A stretch of DNA of 5,608 nt. Source: Lutibacter sp. UBA4458 (GTDB lineage Bacteria; Bacteroidota; Bacteroidia; Flavobacteriales; Flavobacteriaceae). A program made the position numbers and the translations under genes. The notes beneath the pieces were generated by a model. It saw nothing but the letters and a program-made list of their open reading frames with translations, was not told the DNA's origin and did no database searches. The DNA lies in contig DGOU01000164.1 in assembly GCA_002390165.1 (NCBI GenBank), forward strand, positions 1 through 5,608, read 5' to 3'. This document shows, piece after piece, positions 5,118 through 5,608 of this stretch (position 1 is its first letter; the number at the start of each line of letters is the position of its first letter).

Positions 5118-5608
5118 ATGGCATCAATAAAACCAGCTGAAGTATCAGCGATTTTAAAGCAACAATTAGCAGGATTTGATTCTTCCGCATCATTAGATGA
5201 AGTTGGAACTGTTTTACAAATAGGTGATGGTATTGCCCGAGCTTATGGATTAGCTAATGTAGAATATGGCGAATTGGTAGAGTTTGAAGGTGGATTAGAA
5301 GGAATTGTTTTGAATTTAGAAGAAGACAATGTTGGTATTGTACTTTTAGGACATTCAAAAAACATTAAAGAAGGATCTATTGTAAAAAGAACTAAAAGAA
5401 TTGCTTCTCTTAATATTGGAGAAGGAATTGTTGGACGTGTAGTAGATACTTTAGGAAATCCAATTGATGGTAAAGGTCCTATTTCTGGTGAAACCGTTGA
5501 AATGCCATTAGAAAGAAAAGCGCCAGGAGTAATATTCAGAGAGCCAGTAACAGAACCATTACAAACAGGTATTAAAGCAATTGATGCTATGATTCCGGTA
5601 GGAAGAGG
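5118..5608 (+). CDS. atpA: F0F1 ATP synthase subunit alpha, 5' part (3' end outside window)
   Basis: Alpha alternates with the catalytic beta subunit in the F1 head and binds ATP at non-catalytic sites. The ATG at 5118 opens a frame that stays open to the right edge: 163 complete codons of about 525 expected. The N-terminus [17 protein letters not shown] is the delta-binding helix. It is followed by the beta-barrel domain with [19 protein letters not shown] (about 27-45), [18 protein letters not shown] (about 61-78) and [17 protein letters not shown] (about 105-121), then [17 protein letters not shown], which leads into the nucleotide-binding domain. The window ends just before the P-loop, so the Walker motifs cannot be checked. 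The start is preceded by an A-rich leader with a run of six A immediately upstream, and lies 47 bases after atpH. Family conservation makes this assignment firm; atpG (gamma) is the expected next gene. Confidence 0.97.
   Translation, partial: MASIKPAEVSAILKQQLAGFDSSASLDEVGTVLQIGDGIARAYGLANVEYGELVEFEGGLEGIVLNLEEDNVGIVLLGHSKNIKEGSIVKRTKRIASLNIGEGIVGRVVDTLGNPIDGKGPISGETVEMPLERKAPGVIFREPVTEPLQTGIKAIDAMIPVGR

Overview
The window is a very AT-rich stretch that looks like a chromosomal locus of the Bacteroidota, most likely the family Flavobacteriaceae. The evidence is a perfect Bacteroidota-type -7 promoter element (TAnnTTTGC), A/T-rich leaders without clear Shine-Dalgarno sequences, a SprE/PorW-type secretion protein, and an ATP synthase subunit a that carries a signal peptide and a long His-rich N-terminal extension. 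All genes are on the plus strand. Genus cannot be settled by eye.

Layout. Positions 1-1503 hold the 3' part of a tetratricopeptide-repeat gene that I assign to sprE/porW, a type IX secretion and gliding motility lipoprotein. It is followed by a bactofilin (1525-1923), an AtpZ/AtpI-family membrane protein (1892-2122) and a small four-helix membrane protein (2106-2501). These last three are tightly packed: the bactofilin and atpZ overlap by 32 bases, and atpZ and the next gene overlap by 17. A 118-base gap (2502-2619) then carries a possible weak terminator (2521-2557) and a perfect -7 promoter element (2577-2585). Downstream lie the ATP synthase structural genes atpB (a), atpE (c), atpF (b), atpH (delta) and the first 163 codons of atpA (alpha), which runs off the right edge just before its P-loop.

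Function. Subunits a, b and c form the membrane-embedded Fo motor. Delta joins the b stalk to the F1 head, where alpha alternates with the catalytic beta subunit (not in the window). AtpZ and the neighbouring small membrane protein probably help assemble or supply the complex. The residues seen in a and c point to a proton-coupled, not sodium-coupled, enzyme. The rotor gene atpE is followed by a 16-bp hairpin and a T tract, which may help give the c subunit its higher expression relative to the genes downstream.

I see no mobile element, CRISPR array, tRNA or rRNA, and no evidence of a new system. The points worth a second look are the atpE-atpF hairpin, the swapped His/Glu pair in subunit a, the His-rich periplasmic domain of subunit a, and the overlapping bactofilin-atpZ-membrane protein cassette upstream of a separate atpB promoter.
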